From: Phytohabitans aurantiacus
GTDB taxonomy: Bacteria > Actinomycetota > Actinomycetes > Mycobacteriales > Micromonosporaceae
DNA: 64,000 bases
Assembly: GCF_027923225.1 (NCBI RefSeq)
Contig: NZ_BSDI01000057.1
Span: 8,181 to 72,180 of the forward strand
Direction: 5' to 3'
Positions 43,901-52,382 of this stretch are shown here, in pieces (positions within the stretch are counted from its first letter, which is position 1; each line of letters starts with the position of its first letter). Made by a program: the position numbers and the translations under genes. The notes below the pieces were generated by a model that was given only the letters and a program-made list of their open reading frames with translations, searched no databases and was not told where the DNA came from.

Positions 43901-46719
43901 CGTACGACCAGGCCGGCCGGGTCAGCGCCGAGATCTTCCTGGTCAAGGGCGCCGAGCAGTGGCGCACCAGCTACCGCTACGGCGGCCACGCCTCGCGGTG
44001 GATGACCACGACGATCCCGCCGGAGGGCGGCATCTCGACGTCGACGCTGACCGACGCGCAGGGCCGCGCGGTCGAGTTGCGCCAGTACCACGACCGCGCC
44101 GCCACCGGCGGTTTCGACGCGACCACGTACGCGTACACGACGAACGGGAAGCTGAAGCAGGTCACCGATCCGGCCAAGAACACCTGGCGGTTCGAGTACG
44201 ACCTGCGCGGCCGGCAGACCGTCGTGGACGACCCGGACACCGGGATCACCACCCGGGCGTACAACGTGGCCGGGCAGCTCGTCTCCACTATGGACGGCAA
44301 CCGTGCCCAGCTGTCGTACGCGTACGACAAGATCGGCCGGCAGACCACGGTGCGGCAGGGCGCCCCAGACACCGGCAAGCCGCTGATCGAGCGGACCTAT
44401 GACGGGACGCCCCGGGGCATCGGCCTGCCGCACTCGTCGACGCACTGGATCAACGGACAGGCGTGGAAGAGCGAGATCCGCAGGTACACCCTCGACGGCA
44501 AGCCCCAGCAGGTCTACACCCACCTGCCGGCCGCGGCCGGAGACCTGGCCGGCGCGTACTGGCAGTCCTACACCTACCACCCCGACGGGTCGCTGCTGAC
44601 CTCGACGGCGAGCGCCGCCGGGGGCCTCGCCGAGGAGAGCATGAACTACTACTACGACGCGATGGGCCAGCCGACGCGGGTGACCTCCAACGGCGACGAC
44701 TTCGGCGAGGGCCACGTCTACGTGGACGCGGCCGTGTACTCCCCGTACGGGCAGCTGTTGCAGCGGCGCCTCGGCGACCCCGACGACATCGGCGGGATCA
44801 GCGGGCAGGCGTGGCAGACCTGGATCTACGAGGAGGGCACGGGCCGGCTGCGCGAGTTCTACTTCGACAAGGACGCCGCCGACTCCGAAAGCGCCACGAA
44901 CAACGGCGTCGCCGCCCTGTCCTACCGGTACGACGACGCCGGCAAGGTGCTCTCGATCACCGACAACCCGGTGCACAACTCCCCGGAACTGGATCCGGAG
45001 ACCCAGTGCTTCCAGTACGACCACCTGAGCCGGCTGACCAACGCGTGGGCGCAGGCCGGCACGGGCGCGTGCGCGTCGACCCCGAGCGCGCCGGCGGTCG
45101 GCGGGCCGGGCGCGTACTGGTCGACCTACGAGTACGACCTGACCGGCAACCGGCTCGCCGAGACGAAGTGGAACCCGGCCGGGTCCGTCAAGAACCAGTA
45201 CGCCTACCCCCAGCCCGGCCAGGACAACCCGCACGGGCTCGCCTCGGTCTCACCCTCGACCGGTGGCGGCGCGTCGACGGCGTTCACCTACGACGCCGCC
45301 GGCTACACCACGAAGATCCAGCGAGGCGCCGACGTCGACACGCTGAGCTGGACCGCCGCCGGGCGGGTCGCGACGATCGCGGGCGGCGACGGCACCACGA
45401 GGTTCTTCGACGGCGCCGACGGCAACCGGCTGCTGCGCGTCGACCCGAACGGCGACATGACGGCGTGGGTGGCCGGCTACGAGCTGACCTACACCGCGGC
45501 CACCGGCACCACCGCGGCCACCCGCTACTACGAGCACGGCGGCAGCGTCGTCGGCATGCGCACCGGCCGCGGCGACATCCAGTGGCTGGCCAGCGATCAC
45601 CACGGCACCGGCCAGTGGATCGTCAACGGCGACACGCTCAACGCGGCGGTGCGCCGGTACGACCCGTTCGGCAACCCGAGGTCGACCAGCCCGTCGGGCT
45701 GGCCCGACCAGCGCGGCTTCATCGGCGGCATCGACAACGCCGGCGTCGGGCTCACCACGGTCGGCGCCCGCGAGTACGACCCGACCGTGGGCCGGTTCGT
45801 CTCCGCCGACCCGATCGCCAACTACCTCAACCCGCAACAGCTCAACGGGTACGCCTACGCGTCCAACAGCCCGATCGTCAAGTCGGACCCGACCGGCCTG
45901 TACGAGATGCCCTGCAACACGGACTTCGGCTGCAAGGACGTGGCCGGTCCCGGCCCCAGCATCCCCAGCGGACCCGACTCCACCTACAACCCCGGCCCGG
46001 ACGGCTGCAGCGGCAGCGCGTGCTCGGACAGCATGGCTCTGGCCTGCCAGAGCAGCACGGCCGACATCACGGGCTCCATCAACGGCTCGTACTCGTGCGC
46101 GCGGGACGACACCGAGATCCCGTACAACTCGCTGGAGGTTCCGGACTGCCAGTTCGGCGGAGACGAATGCGCTCGCTACGCCAACGCCGAGGACGCGGTG
46201 TGGCTCTGGACCGGCCTGTCGTGCTTGTCCCACTTCGCGGGCAAGACCAACGGCCTGGCGTGCGATCTCTACAACCACTACATCGAAGCGACCGGCGAAG
46301 ACTGGCTGCTCACCATGGACTCGCTGATGGGAGCGCCCGAGTTCAGCGGCAGCGTCAACGACACGCTCAACGAGATCGACCAGATCGCCCAGGACATGTG
46401 TGCCGCCCCGCCGTGCTCGTACTCGTTCGACTCCGGCTGGATCGCGATGGAGTTCCAGGAGGATCAGAGCGAGGGGTTGTATTACGGCCTGCGCGGAATG
46501 ACCTATCAACTGGAGGGCTCGGTCACGGTGACAGGCGATTCGACGACCTTCACCTACACCACGACCGCGTACAAGTCCTGGAACTTCGACCCTGACGAGG
46601 AACTGCAGGGGGTGTCCTTCGGGCCCATCGCCGACGCGGCGGGATACGGGATGGCACAGGAGTTCGCGGTGGTCAGCCGCAGCACTTGGGATACCGTGCG
46701 CTTCTCATCCTCTTCTTAG
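40903..46719 (+). CDS. Secreted RHS-repeat protein with variable C-terminal domain
   Basis: A 1938-residue protein. The ATG at 40903 follows AGGAG by 7 bp; the Sec signal is LVAGPVAAVLAAALIVTGSP with cleavage after AAA. The early part is SpvB-like (GLSLAYSSASHDGRTSG, NNQASWIGDGWSYSPSFIER). YD/RHS repeats occupy about residues 900-1560, with many (D/Y)xxGR turns. The core ends at VRRYDPFGNPR, GFIGGIDNAGVGLTTVGARE, YDPTVGRFVSADPI and SDPTGLYE near residue 1663. The remaining 275 residues are Cys-rich then aromatic and end with YYGLRGMTYQLEGSVTVTGD, YKSWNFDPDEELQGV and GMAQEFAVVSR, where polymorphic toxins carry their effector. I do not recognise a catalytic motif there. Confidence 0.9.
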   Translation: MSRRLVAGPVAAVLAAALIVTGSPAAAEDGFSRGPQPFDSTPVEPVAGAGSAFQDAAANWNGGAADAVGASGSGDWTATDLSHAGAWTHGGSSGGFTYSYGMRTPPAAGPAPGLSLAYSSASHDGRTSGTNNQASWIGDGWSYSPSFIERTYVSCGAESEEDGNQGDDPTGDFCWEGDSPSLTISLNGSSGSLVRDDESGKWRAAADANMRIERLGAAASAGSASTERWLVTTTDGTKHYFASVASSRLTVPVFGNHSGEACYKSGDFKGSRCDQAYRWLLDSSVDVHGNLVRYTYGTTTGRYAAAVSTDSTATYVREAWLQRIEYGLRNGSTAGPTAKVEFTTADRCLSDCRDSSDKPKEDNWPDTPWDLHCESSTDCETYSPVFFATKRLTAVATYVASGTGFRKVDSWALTHKFKDYGDEEQIVLWLSAVRHTGHIGGTATEPPVEFGGSFYENRVDLGEAWPAIWRPRLTSIKNETGGVTTINYSEPDCGRGDVPTDHHANARRCYPVKYTPEGLNEPVDAYFHKYVVRSVAEADASGGGAVVWRFYDYSTAGGGTAALWAWNDAEFVDDEDRDWNQWRGYAEVTTRVGDPTDAGAQQRSRTRYFRGLDGDKQPSGTRSVTVTDSEGNTAADHRSLVGMVWETASYDGTTIIGSTTTRYWHSRTAVRTYDGGKVEAFLTAAQRVDSRTHLAGTSWRRTRTQSTFDGYGRALTAEDSGDLAVTGDEKCERTTYADNTSTWLLGSVATVEAVSVTCSATPNRPAQLLGSVRAYYDGNTSHTAAPARGLMTRAEAVDSWNNGAVYVPIGSSTFDALGRAVTATDALGATTTTAYTPAGAGPVTQTVVTNAAGHVTTTTLEPAWGSTTKTVAPNTGTTTLTYDPLGRTTAVWTPGRDPATVGATKLFSYKVSQTEPSAVTTKTLLPNEAYLTSVTLYDSLLRERQTQAQTYGGRLISQTVYDSYGRKKITSGPVFNNQSGPTTGLVWISATNDVARTEHAYDQAGRVSAEIFLVKGAEQWRTSYRYGGHASRWMTTTIPPEGGISTSTLTDAQGRAVELRQYHDRAATGGFDATTYAYTTNGKLKQVTDPAKNTWRFEYDLRGRQTVVDDPDTGITTRAYNVAGQLVSTMDGNRAQLSYAYDKIGRQTTVRQGAPDTGKPLIERTYDGTPRGIGLPHSSTHWINGQAWKSEIRRYTLDGKPQQVYTHLPAAAGDLAGAYWQSYTYHPDGSLLTSTASAAGGLAEESMNYYYDAMGQPTRVTSNGDDFGEGHVYVDAAVYSPYGQLLQRRLGDPDDIGGISGQAWQTWIYEEGTGRLREFYFDKDAADSESATNNGVAALSYRYDDAGKVLSITDNPVHNSPELDPETQCFQYDHLSRLTNAWAQAGTGACASTPSAPAVGGPGAYWSTYEYDLTGNRLAETKWNPAGSVKNQYAYPQPGQDNPHGLASVSPSTGGGASTAFTYDAAGYTTKIQRGADVDTLSWTAAGRVATIAGGDGTTRFFDGADGNRLLRVDPNGDMTAWVAGYELTYTAATGTTAATRYYEHGGSVVGMRTGRGDIQWLASDHHGTGQWIVNGDTLNAAVRRYDPFGNPRSTSPSGWPDQRGFIGGIDNAGVGLTTVGAREYDPTVGRFVSADPIANYLNPQQLNGYAYASNSPIVKSDPTGLYEMPCNTDFGCKDVAGPGPSIPSGPDSTYNPGPDGCSGSACSDSMALACQSSTADITGSINGSYSCARDDTEIPYNSLEVPDCQFGGDECARYANAEDAVWLWTGLSCLSHFAGKTNGLACDLYNHYIEATGEDWLLTMDSLMGAPEFSGSVNDTLNEIDQIAQDMCAAPPCSYSFDSGWIAMEFQEDQSEGLYYGLRGMTYQLEGSVTVTGDSTTFTYTTTAYKSWNFDPDEELQGVSFGPIADAAGYGMAQEFAVVSRSTWDTVRFSSSS

Positions 46720-46748
46720 ATCCCGGCCCGGCATCGCCAGGAGGCGAG

Positions 46749-47138
46749 ATGGACGACCGCGACGCCATCGTCACCACGGTGAGCGACTACTGGGAAGGCT
46801 GGTTCGACGGTGACGGCGACCGGATGGCGCGAGCCGTACATCCGGGCCTCGCCAAGACCGGCGTCGTGATCGACGCGCCGGGCCCGCGGATCACCGGGAC
46901 GATGACGGCCGAAGACATGATCAGGTGGACCCGCGCCGGGGAAGGGGTGGCGGAGAAACCAGCGGACGCCGGATTCGAGCTCACCATCAACGACATCTAC
47001 CACGAGATCGCGACCGCCACCGTGCGCAGCGGGATCTACCGCGAGTACCTGCACCTGGCGAAGACGCCAGACGGATGGCGGATCGTCAGCGCGCTCTACA
47101 CCCACGTACGCGAGGACCCCGCGCCCACCGGCACGTAG
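46749..47138 (+). CDS. NTF2-like (lumazine-binding 2 type) protein downstream of RHS
   Basis: A 129-residue protein with a cone-like NTF2 fold pattern: AIVTTVSDYWEGWFDGDGDR, MARAVHPGLAKTGVVI, FELTINDIYHEIATATVRSG, and YREYLHLAKTPDGWRIVSAL. A good AGGAGGCGAG site precedes the ATG. It starts 29 bp after the RHS stop and is followed by a strong terminator, so it is the last gene of the LamG-RHS transcript. Family members are often uncharacterised. By position it is the only candidate for an immunity or accessory protein to the RHS C-terminus, but that is inference. Confidence 0.78.
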   Translation: MDDRDAIVTTVSDYWEGWFDGDGDRMARAVHPGLAKTGVVIDAPGPRITGTMTAEDMIRWTRAGEGVAEKPADAGFELTINDIYHEIATATVRSGIYREYLHLAKTPDGWRIVSALYTHVREDPAPTGT

Positions 47139-47150
47139 CTCGGGAACGCG

Positions 47151-47186
47151 TTTGGGCTGCCGCGACGCTCGTCGCGGCAGCCCAAA
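47151..47186. terminator. Bidirectional terminator, 17-bp perfect hairpin
   Basis: TTTGGGCTGCCGCGACG and its exact complement CGTCGCGGCAGCCCAAA are separated by CT. An A/T-rich end on each side suits factor-independent termination in both directions between the convergent NTF2-like and LPXTG genes. The core GCYRCCGCGACGCTCGTCGCGG is shared with the head of repeat family B. Confidence 0.85.
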
Positions 47187-47205
47187 TCCGGTTGGTGTGG
47201 CCGGG

Positions 47206-48303
47206 TTAGCTGACGAAGCGGGTGCGGCGCCGCTTGGCCAGCAGGTAGCCCCCGATACCGGCGGCGAGCAGCAGGCCGCCGAGGCCGGCGATCAGGCCGG
47301 CGGACGCACCGGTGACCGGCAGGTCGCCGCCGCCACCGCCGCCCGCGTCGGCCGGGTTGATCACGATCTTCGCGGTGTCGTTCGCGCCGTTCGGGTCGCC
47401 GCCGAGCCGGACCGCCACGGCACCCGAGGCGCCCGCGACGACCTTGTCGATCCGCAGGCCGAACTCGTATCCGTACTCCACGCCCTTCGGGGTCTGGCCC
47501 GCGACGCATCCGTACTCCCTGGCGCCCGGCTCACCCCACTTGTCGCCCCACTGGTCCCACTCCTCGTCGGAGGTGTAGGGCTGGCAATCGCCGGAGACGT
47601 CGACGGCCGTGGTGCGCTGCGGGATCGTGACGCGGAACACCGGTCCGGGCTGGTACTCGAGCACCGCCGGGCCAAGGTTCGTGTAGGACGGCGAGACCTG
47701 GACGACGTCGCCCTTCTTACCGCTGGCCGTCGCGCCCTTCACGCTGAGGTCGGCGTGCTGGTTGCCGGTCACCTTCACCGCGATCTGGGTGAAGGTGTTC
47801 GTGCGGTCCGGATCGGTCTGCGGTGCCGCTGGCTTGGCGCTGGGGTCCACTACGAGGCGCAGCTTCGCCCCGGTGCCCGGCGTGCCGTCGTCCGGGAAGG
47901 ATCGGTTGACCAGGTCCCAGTCGTCCTTGGTCCACCAGTCGCTAAACGCCTGCAGGACGGCACCGGTCCGGACGTCCTTGTCGAGCTTGAAGGGCAGCGC
48001 GGCGGAGAGGCGGTAGCTCTTGCCCGGCTCCAGCTCCTCGTCGAAGGTGCAGATCGCACCCACGTAGTCGATCGTCTCGCAGTTCGAGAAGTTGCCCGCG
48101 TACTGGACGAGGTGGTCGGCCCGCGCCACCAGCACGGCACCGCGGCTGGTGGTCTTGCCGCCATTGTGGACGGTCGGCTTCGTGTCGACGGTGCTGCCCG
48201 GCGCTCCACTCACGGCGGCCTCGGCGGCCGTCTGGAGGTCGACACTCTCGGCGAGGGTGACGGCCGAGGTCGTCCGGACCTTGTGGTCCGGAGCGACAAG
48301 CAT
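47206..48303 (-). CDS. LPXTG cell-wall-anchored surface protein, signal peptide lost
   Basis: A 365-residue frame from the only available ATG. The C-terminus is a complete sortase signal: LPVTG, a hydrophobic AGLIAGLGGLLLAAGIGGYL and a KRRRTR tail. The body has DUF11-like strands (HADLSVKGATASGKKGDVVQ, YTNLGPAVLEYQPGPVFRVT). Upstream in frame the sequence reads ATPAAAADPFKVIVQD, which is the end of a signal peptide and the start of a mature protein, but no start codon exists before an in-frame stop at 48394. The 5' end has been removed, apparently by a deletion that ends next to the oxidoreductase gene. It is probably not exported and may be a pseudogene. Confidence 0.72.
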   Translation of the reverse strand: MLVAPDHKVRTTSAVTLAESVDLQTAAEAAVSGAPGSTVDTKPTVHNGGKTTSRGAVLVARADHLVQYAGNFSNCETIDYVGAICTFDEELEPGKSYRLSAALPFKLDKDVRTGAVLQAFSDWWTKDDWDLVNRSFPDDGTPGTGAKLRLVVDPSAKPAAPQTDPDRTNTFTQIAVKVTGNQHADLSVKGATASGKKGDVVQVSPSYTNLGPAVLEYQPGPVFRVTIPQRTTAVDVSGDCQPYTSDEEWDQWGDKWGEPGAREYGCVAGQTPKGVEYGYEFGLRIDKVVAGASGAVAVRLGGDPNGANDTAKIVINPADAGGGGGGDLPVTGASAGLIAGLGGLLLAAGIGGYLLAKRRRTRFVS

Positions 48304-48415
48304 GTCCTGGACGATGACCTTGAACGGGTCGGCCGCGGCGGCGGGCGTGGCCGAAAGCTTCCCGCCGTCCCGGACGGGTGCCCCTGCGCGGAATCAGGCC
48401 GAACGGTGGAGTCGC

Positions 48416-49474
48416 CTACTCCGCCGACCAGGCTTCGGTGGTTGTGGTGATTTCCTGGCCGGTGTCGGCCGCTTGCTCGATAGCCAGAGCCAGCAGGTGA
48501 TCCTGCGCGCCGTCGGCCAGCGGATACGGCGGCGGGCCCGCCCCGCGTACCCAGGCCGCCATCGCGTCCAGCAGGGTCGCGGTGGCGATCTCGTCGTCGT
48601 TGAAACGGCACCCCGGGTACGGGTTGCGGTACAACACCTGCGCGCCGAGGGCGATCGTCTCGGTGTCGAAGCCATTGAGGTCCAGGTCGTGGCCGCTCTG
48701 CCGGCGCACCATCGGGGTGCGGGTGATGGTCTGCGGCGCGGGCATGTGCACGATCTCGTCGTCGCTCAGCTCACCGTGCGTGCCACGGACCAGCAACCGG
48801 CGAAACCGCAGCAGGTTGCGAGTCTGCCCGGTCGTGAAATCGTAGACACCGGACCCACCACCGTCGAAGTGCAGCGTGGCGATCGTCGTCGTCGCCTGCT
48901 TCGGCCGCGGATCGTCGGTCCAGCCGGCCCGGTCGAGGGGGTCGAGCAGCGGCGCCACGGTCCGCACCGCCCGTACGCGGGCAGGAGCGTGACCGGCGCC
49001 GAGCAGGCCACGGATCAGCGAGACCGCGTGGTACTGCTGGGTCGAGGAGACCTGCACCTGTGTCGGGGCACCGATGACGCCGGAGCGAACCGCGGCGAGC
49101 CGGGCGGCGTGCCCGGGCATCAGCAGGTACTGCTCGGCGACCTGTACCAACCCCGACCCTCCGACCGCCGCCCACAGCGCCCGCAGGCCGGGCAGGTCCG
49201 CGGCGGGCGGCGTCTCGGCCAGTACCGGCAGCCCGAGCGCGACCGCGTCGGCGATGATCCCCGGATTGGCGGTCCACGGGACGGCGGTGACCAGGAAGTC
49301 CGGCCGTGCCTCGCGCACGCACTCCGTCAGGTCGCCGTAGGCGGGCACCGGCAGCGTACGGTTTCCCGGCGCCCGCACCACCGCGCCGACGCAGCGCACC
49401 TGCGGCAGTGCCCGCGCCACGCGGTGGAACGCGGCGGCTCGAAAGCCGAACCCGGCAAGCGCGAAGGTGGTCAC
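48416..49474 (-). CDS. Gfo/Idh/MocA-like oxidoreductase
   Basis: A 352-residue protein from a GTG (VTTFALAGFGFRAAAFHRVA). The dinucleotide-binding start has GFGFRA in place of the usual GxGxxG. LGLPVLAETPPAADLPGLRA takes the place of the usual EKP signature, so the catalytic Lys is replaced. The C-terminal domain has VAEQYLLMPGHAARLAAVRS, GVYDFTTGQTRNLLRFRRL and HDLDLNGFDTETIALG. A fold match is clear, but the missing Lys argues for a different reaction or a non-catalytic role. The 5' end abuts a pseudogene on the other strand. Confidence 0.78.
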   Translation of the reverse strand: MTTFALAGFGFRAAAFHRVARALPQVRCVGAVVRAPGNRTLPVPAYGDLTECVREARPDFLVTAVPWTANPGIIADAVALGLPVLAETPPAADLPGLRALWAAVGGSGLVQVAEQYLLMPGHAARLAAVRSGVIGAPTQVQVSSTQQYHAVSLIRGLLGAGHAPARVRAVRTVAPLLDPLDRAGWTDDPRPKQATTTIATLHFDGGGSGVYDFTTGQTRNLLRFRRLLVRGTHGELSDDEIVHMPAPQTITRTPMVRRQSGHDLDLNGFDTETIALGAQVLYRNPYPGCRFNDDEIATATLLDAMAAWVRGAGPPPYPLADGAQDHLLALAIEQAADTGQEITTTTEAWSAE

Positions 49475-49486
49475 CCGATCACCGTA

Positions 49487-49863
49487 GTGCGCGTCGACAG
49501 CCACCCGGGTCCTGGCACGCACACGGTCAGCGCCACCGTCGCCGCGACCGACCGCCACCTCGCCGGCGCCGCGACGCCGGTCGGGGTGACGGTGACCCAG
49601 TCCGCCGGCACCGTCACAGGCACGGTGCGCACCGCGGAGGGCTGCGCCACGTTCACCGCCAAGCGCAAGGGCCAGACCACGTCAGGCACCTTGATGTGGG
49701 AGGACAGGAGCCGCAAGCTCACCATTCAGGTGCGTTCACCTTCCTGGCGTACGTGGAAGACAACAGCCCCCGCGGCACCGGCGACGTCTTCCTGCTCTGG
49801 GTCGACGAGCAGCCGCGTACGGCCACCGGCTCACTGACGTCCGGCGATATCTCGGTGAAGTAG
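49487..49863 (+). pseudogene. Remnant of a secreted protein, frameshifted
   Basis: One frame from 49487 reads GTHTVSATVAATDRHLAGAA, VTQSAGTVTGTVRTAEGCAT and GTLMWEDRSRKLTIQ, then loses sense. From about 49731 another frame continues AFTFLAYVEDNSPRGTGDVF, LLWVDEQPRTATGSLTSGDI to a stop at 49863. Together they look like the C-terminal domain of one exported protein with a deletion and frame change near 49725. There is no credible start or signal peptide. Confidence 0.55.
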
Positions 49864-49893
49864 GTCCTTGGTGAAGTAGGTAGGTACCGCAAG

Positions 49894-49926
49894 GGGGTCC
49901 CCGGCCGTTGACCGGCCGGGGACCCC
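49894..49926. terminator. Bidirectional terminator hairpin
   Basis: GGGGTCCCCGGCC (49894-49906) and GGCCGGGGACCCC (49914-49926) are perfect complements around a 7-nt loop. It lies between the plus-strand remnant and the convergent propeller gene. A GGTGAAGTAGGT direct duplication lies just to the left, over the remnant's stop codon. Confidence 0.8.
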
Positions 49927-49942
49927 TACGGATTCGCGATGG

Positions 49943-52225
49943 TCACACCTGGCAGGGGTGACCGCCCGGGTGGCCAGGTTTGGCCTCGACGTTGGCCTTC
50001 GCCTCGCCGATGGTCACATCCGTCACCAGGGTGTCGAGGATGACGGCGTGCTGCGTGACCGTGGTGGCGGTGGTCGTGGTGCTGTTCAGCCGCAACGAAC
50101 CGATAACCAGCGGGATGGTCAGCGGCGCGCTTCCGACGGTGACCGGCAGTCCGTTGATCTTCAGGCTCGCGATGCTGGACGAGCCGGTGAAGGACGGCAC
50201 CAAGGTACCGCCCGGTCCGGCCACACAGGTGGCCTTCGCGCTGGACGTGATCACGCCCAACTCGATCGTGACGAGCGGCACGATCAGACCGGACGTGATC
50301 TTGGTGGTGAGCACCTTCGCCGTCGCCGTCGCGTTGTCGCCCGGCGCGGGAGGCGCCACCGCCAGGTTGTCCGGCGTCTGGTCGGTGACCGCGTCGAGCC
50401 CGGTCGCCGCCACGTTGATGACGCCGGAGTTCAGCGCCACCTGGGCCAGCGTCTCGTGGTCGTCGGCACAGGGCACGTCCGGCGGGTTGGCCACGGTCGA
50501 GGTCAGGCCGGCGATACGCAGCACGGTCGCGATACAGGAGAAGACGCCATTGCGGTCAGCGGCCTCGATACGCAGGTCGGACAGGATCGGGCTGGCGCCG
50601 GACGGGCTGGCCAGCAGCGTCGCCCGTACCTCGATGAAGCGCCCGACGAGGCCGAACTGGACGCCGTTTCCGACCGGTACGAAGGGCTGCGCCGCCAGGT
50701 CCGCTTCCGCGTTCGCGGTGCGGGCCTCCACGGTGATGCTGGTGCCCGCCGGCACGTCGCCCTGCGGCTCGGTGTTCCAGGTGACCTTGCCCCACGTCTG
50801 GCCGGCGACGCCTCCGTCCTGTACCACGGACCACGTACCAACCGGTGCGGTGACCTCACCGAGCACCGAGCCCGTCATGTCGCTGTAGTTGTACGGGAAG
50901 GAGTTGGCGCCGAGATTGACCGTCAGGTCGACCGCGCCGACGGGGAATCCGCCGCCACCCGGTGGGCCGGCGTCCGGGTCGATCCGCATGGCGTTGCTGC
51001 TGTCGCGGTTGGCGACCCAGATCTTGCCGTTGCTGTCGACCGCCACGCCGGTCGGGCCGCTGCCGCCGGGTAGCGAGACGTTGCCGACGAACGTGCCGTC
51101 GGTACGCAGGTGGCCGACCGTCGTCTGTGGGCCGAGGATGGAGTGCGCCACCCACACGTTGCCGCTGGCGTCGACGGCGACGCCCTGGGCGAACGTGTTG
51201 CCGTGCGGGAACGTGCCCAGCACCGTGCCGTCGGGTGCCATCTTCACCACCGCGCCGGCGTCGACTCTGGTGTGCCAGATCTCGCCGGTCACCGGGTCCA
51301 TGCCCAGGCCGTAGTCGCCGTGGCTGTTGTTCAGGCAGGCACCGCTGCCGGGCGCCGGGTCTGGCTCGAAGCGCAGCAGGTTGGCGCCGAACCGCGCCGA
51401 CCACAGCGTTCCCGCCTTGTCGATCAGACCGCCGTAGCCCCCGCAACCGAAGTTGATCTGGGTATCGTCGACCGGATCCCCGGTCACCCCGTTGAGCTTC
51501 TCGTGGTCGTTGTCGGAACCGCCGGTCCACAGGTTGTTCTCCGCGTCCACGGCCACCGTCCGGGTGTTCGTGCCGTTGACGCGGGTGTAGTTGATGACGC
51601 ATTCGTCCGCCGCGGTCTCCACGCCGCCGTCGTTGTCCACGCCACCCGCGTTTGTCCACGGTCGCACATCACCCATCCCGCGCGAGGTGGCGATCAGCCC
51701 GTCGTCGTCCCGGTCGTCGCAGGTGTTGTACGCGAACGGCGGCTTCAGGTAGTCGCCGGCCGCGTTCGGCGTACCGTCCACGTTGGAGCGCGTGCCGCCT
51801 ACCACGACACCGACCCGGGTCACCGAGCCGTCGCCGCCGGCCGCTTCGGCGCGATTGGACAGCCAGGTGTTGCCCAGCCGGTCCACTGTGGTCCGGGACG
51901 GGTCGCGCCCCCGCCCGCTGGGCGCCGAGAACCACTCACCGAGCACGGTGCCGGAGTTGACGTCGATGCGGACCATCGTCCCGGCCGCTGACTTCGCGAT
52001 GTTCACGTACGGAAAGAACGTCTGCGTACGGTCGAGCTGCAGTTGGTCATTGTTCGGCGCGTCGTGGTTGACGTCCTGCAGCGTTCCCTCGTCGAAATCG
52101 GCATTAGTCGTGTAAAGCACGTTCGTGCCGGTGACCGCGGCGGCGGCCGGGCTCCCAGGTAACGCCACCAGGGCGGGAATCACCATGGTGAGTGCGCCGA
52201 GTGCGGCGCCGATGGACAGGTGCAT
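49943..52225 (-). CDS. Secreted beta-propeller protein with choice-of-anchor-P-like C-terminus
   Basis: A 760-residue protein with a Sec signal (cleavage after PAAAA near residue 30). Residues about 40-430 are NHL/Vgb-type propeller blades: TTVDRLGNTWLSNRAE, TVAVDAENNLWTGGSDNDHE, GLGMDPVTGEIWHTRVDAGA, GVAVDASGNVWVAHSI and GVAVDSNGKIWVANRDSSNA. A middle beta region contains GTSITVEARTANAEADLAAQ. The last 180 residues (CVAGPGGTLVPSFTGSSSIA, SLKINGLPVTVG, LILDT.. strands and TIGEAKANVEA) resemble the choice-of-anchor P domain of actinobacterial surface proteins. It is likely extracellular or wall-bound. Confidence 0.8.
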   Translation of the reverse strand: MHLSIGAALGALTMVIPALVALPGSPAAAAVTGTNVLYTTNADFDEGTLQDVNHDAPNNDQLQLDRTQTFFPYVNIAKSAAGTMVRIDVNSGTVLGEWFSAPSGRGRDPSRTTVDRLGNTWLSNRAEAAGGDGSVTRVGVVVGGTRSNVDGTPNAAGDYLKPPFAYNTCDDRDDDGLIATSRGMGDVRPWTNAGGVDNDGGVETAADECVINYTRVNGTNTRTVAVDAENNLWTGGSDNDHEKLNGVTGDPVDDTQINFGCGGYGGLIDKAGTLWSARFGANLLRFEPDPAPGSGACLNNSHGDYGLGMDPVTGEIWHTRVDAGAVVKMAPDGTVLGTFPHGNTFAQGVAVDASGNVWVAHSILGPQTTVGHLRTDGTFVGNVSLPGGSGPTGVAVDSNGKIWVANRDSSNAMRIDPDAGPPGGGGFPVGAVDLTVNLGANSFPYNYSDMTGSVLGEVTAPVGTWSVVQDGGVAGQTWGKVTWNTEPQGDVPAGTSITVEARTANAEADLAAQPFVPVGNGVQFGLVGRFIEVRATLLASPSGASPILSDLRIEAADRNGVFSCIATVLRIAGLTSTVANPPDVPCADDHETLAQVALNSGVINVAATGLDAVTDQTPDNLAVAPPAPGDNATATAKVLTTKITSGLIVPLVTIELGVITSSAKATCVAGPGGTLVPSFTGSSSIASLKINGLPVTVGSAPLTIPLVIGSLRLNSTTTTATTVTQHAVILDTLVTDVTIGEAKANVEAKPGHPGGHPCQV

Positions 52226-52382
52226 GCCACTCTCCCAACGGAGGAAGGACCATCAATGCCTACGCACGGTAGTGGCGCATTGACAATGAGCACCATCGGT
52301 TGATCGCCGATCGTCGACGTACTATTTGGCCGCCGGCAATTCGTCGTACGGCTTCATATATTGTTTTTCATCACGCCAATGG

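Noticed and set aside
42283..45234. A 983-codon minus-strand frame inside the RHS gene
   Set aside because: Antisense to the RHS repeats; its composition is low-complexity Val/Arg/Gly with no fold.
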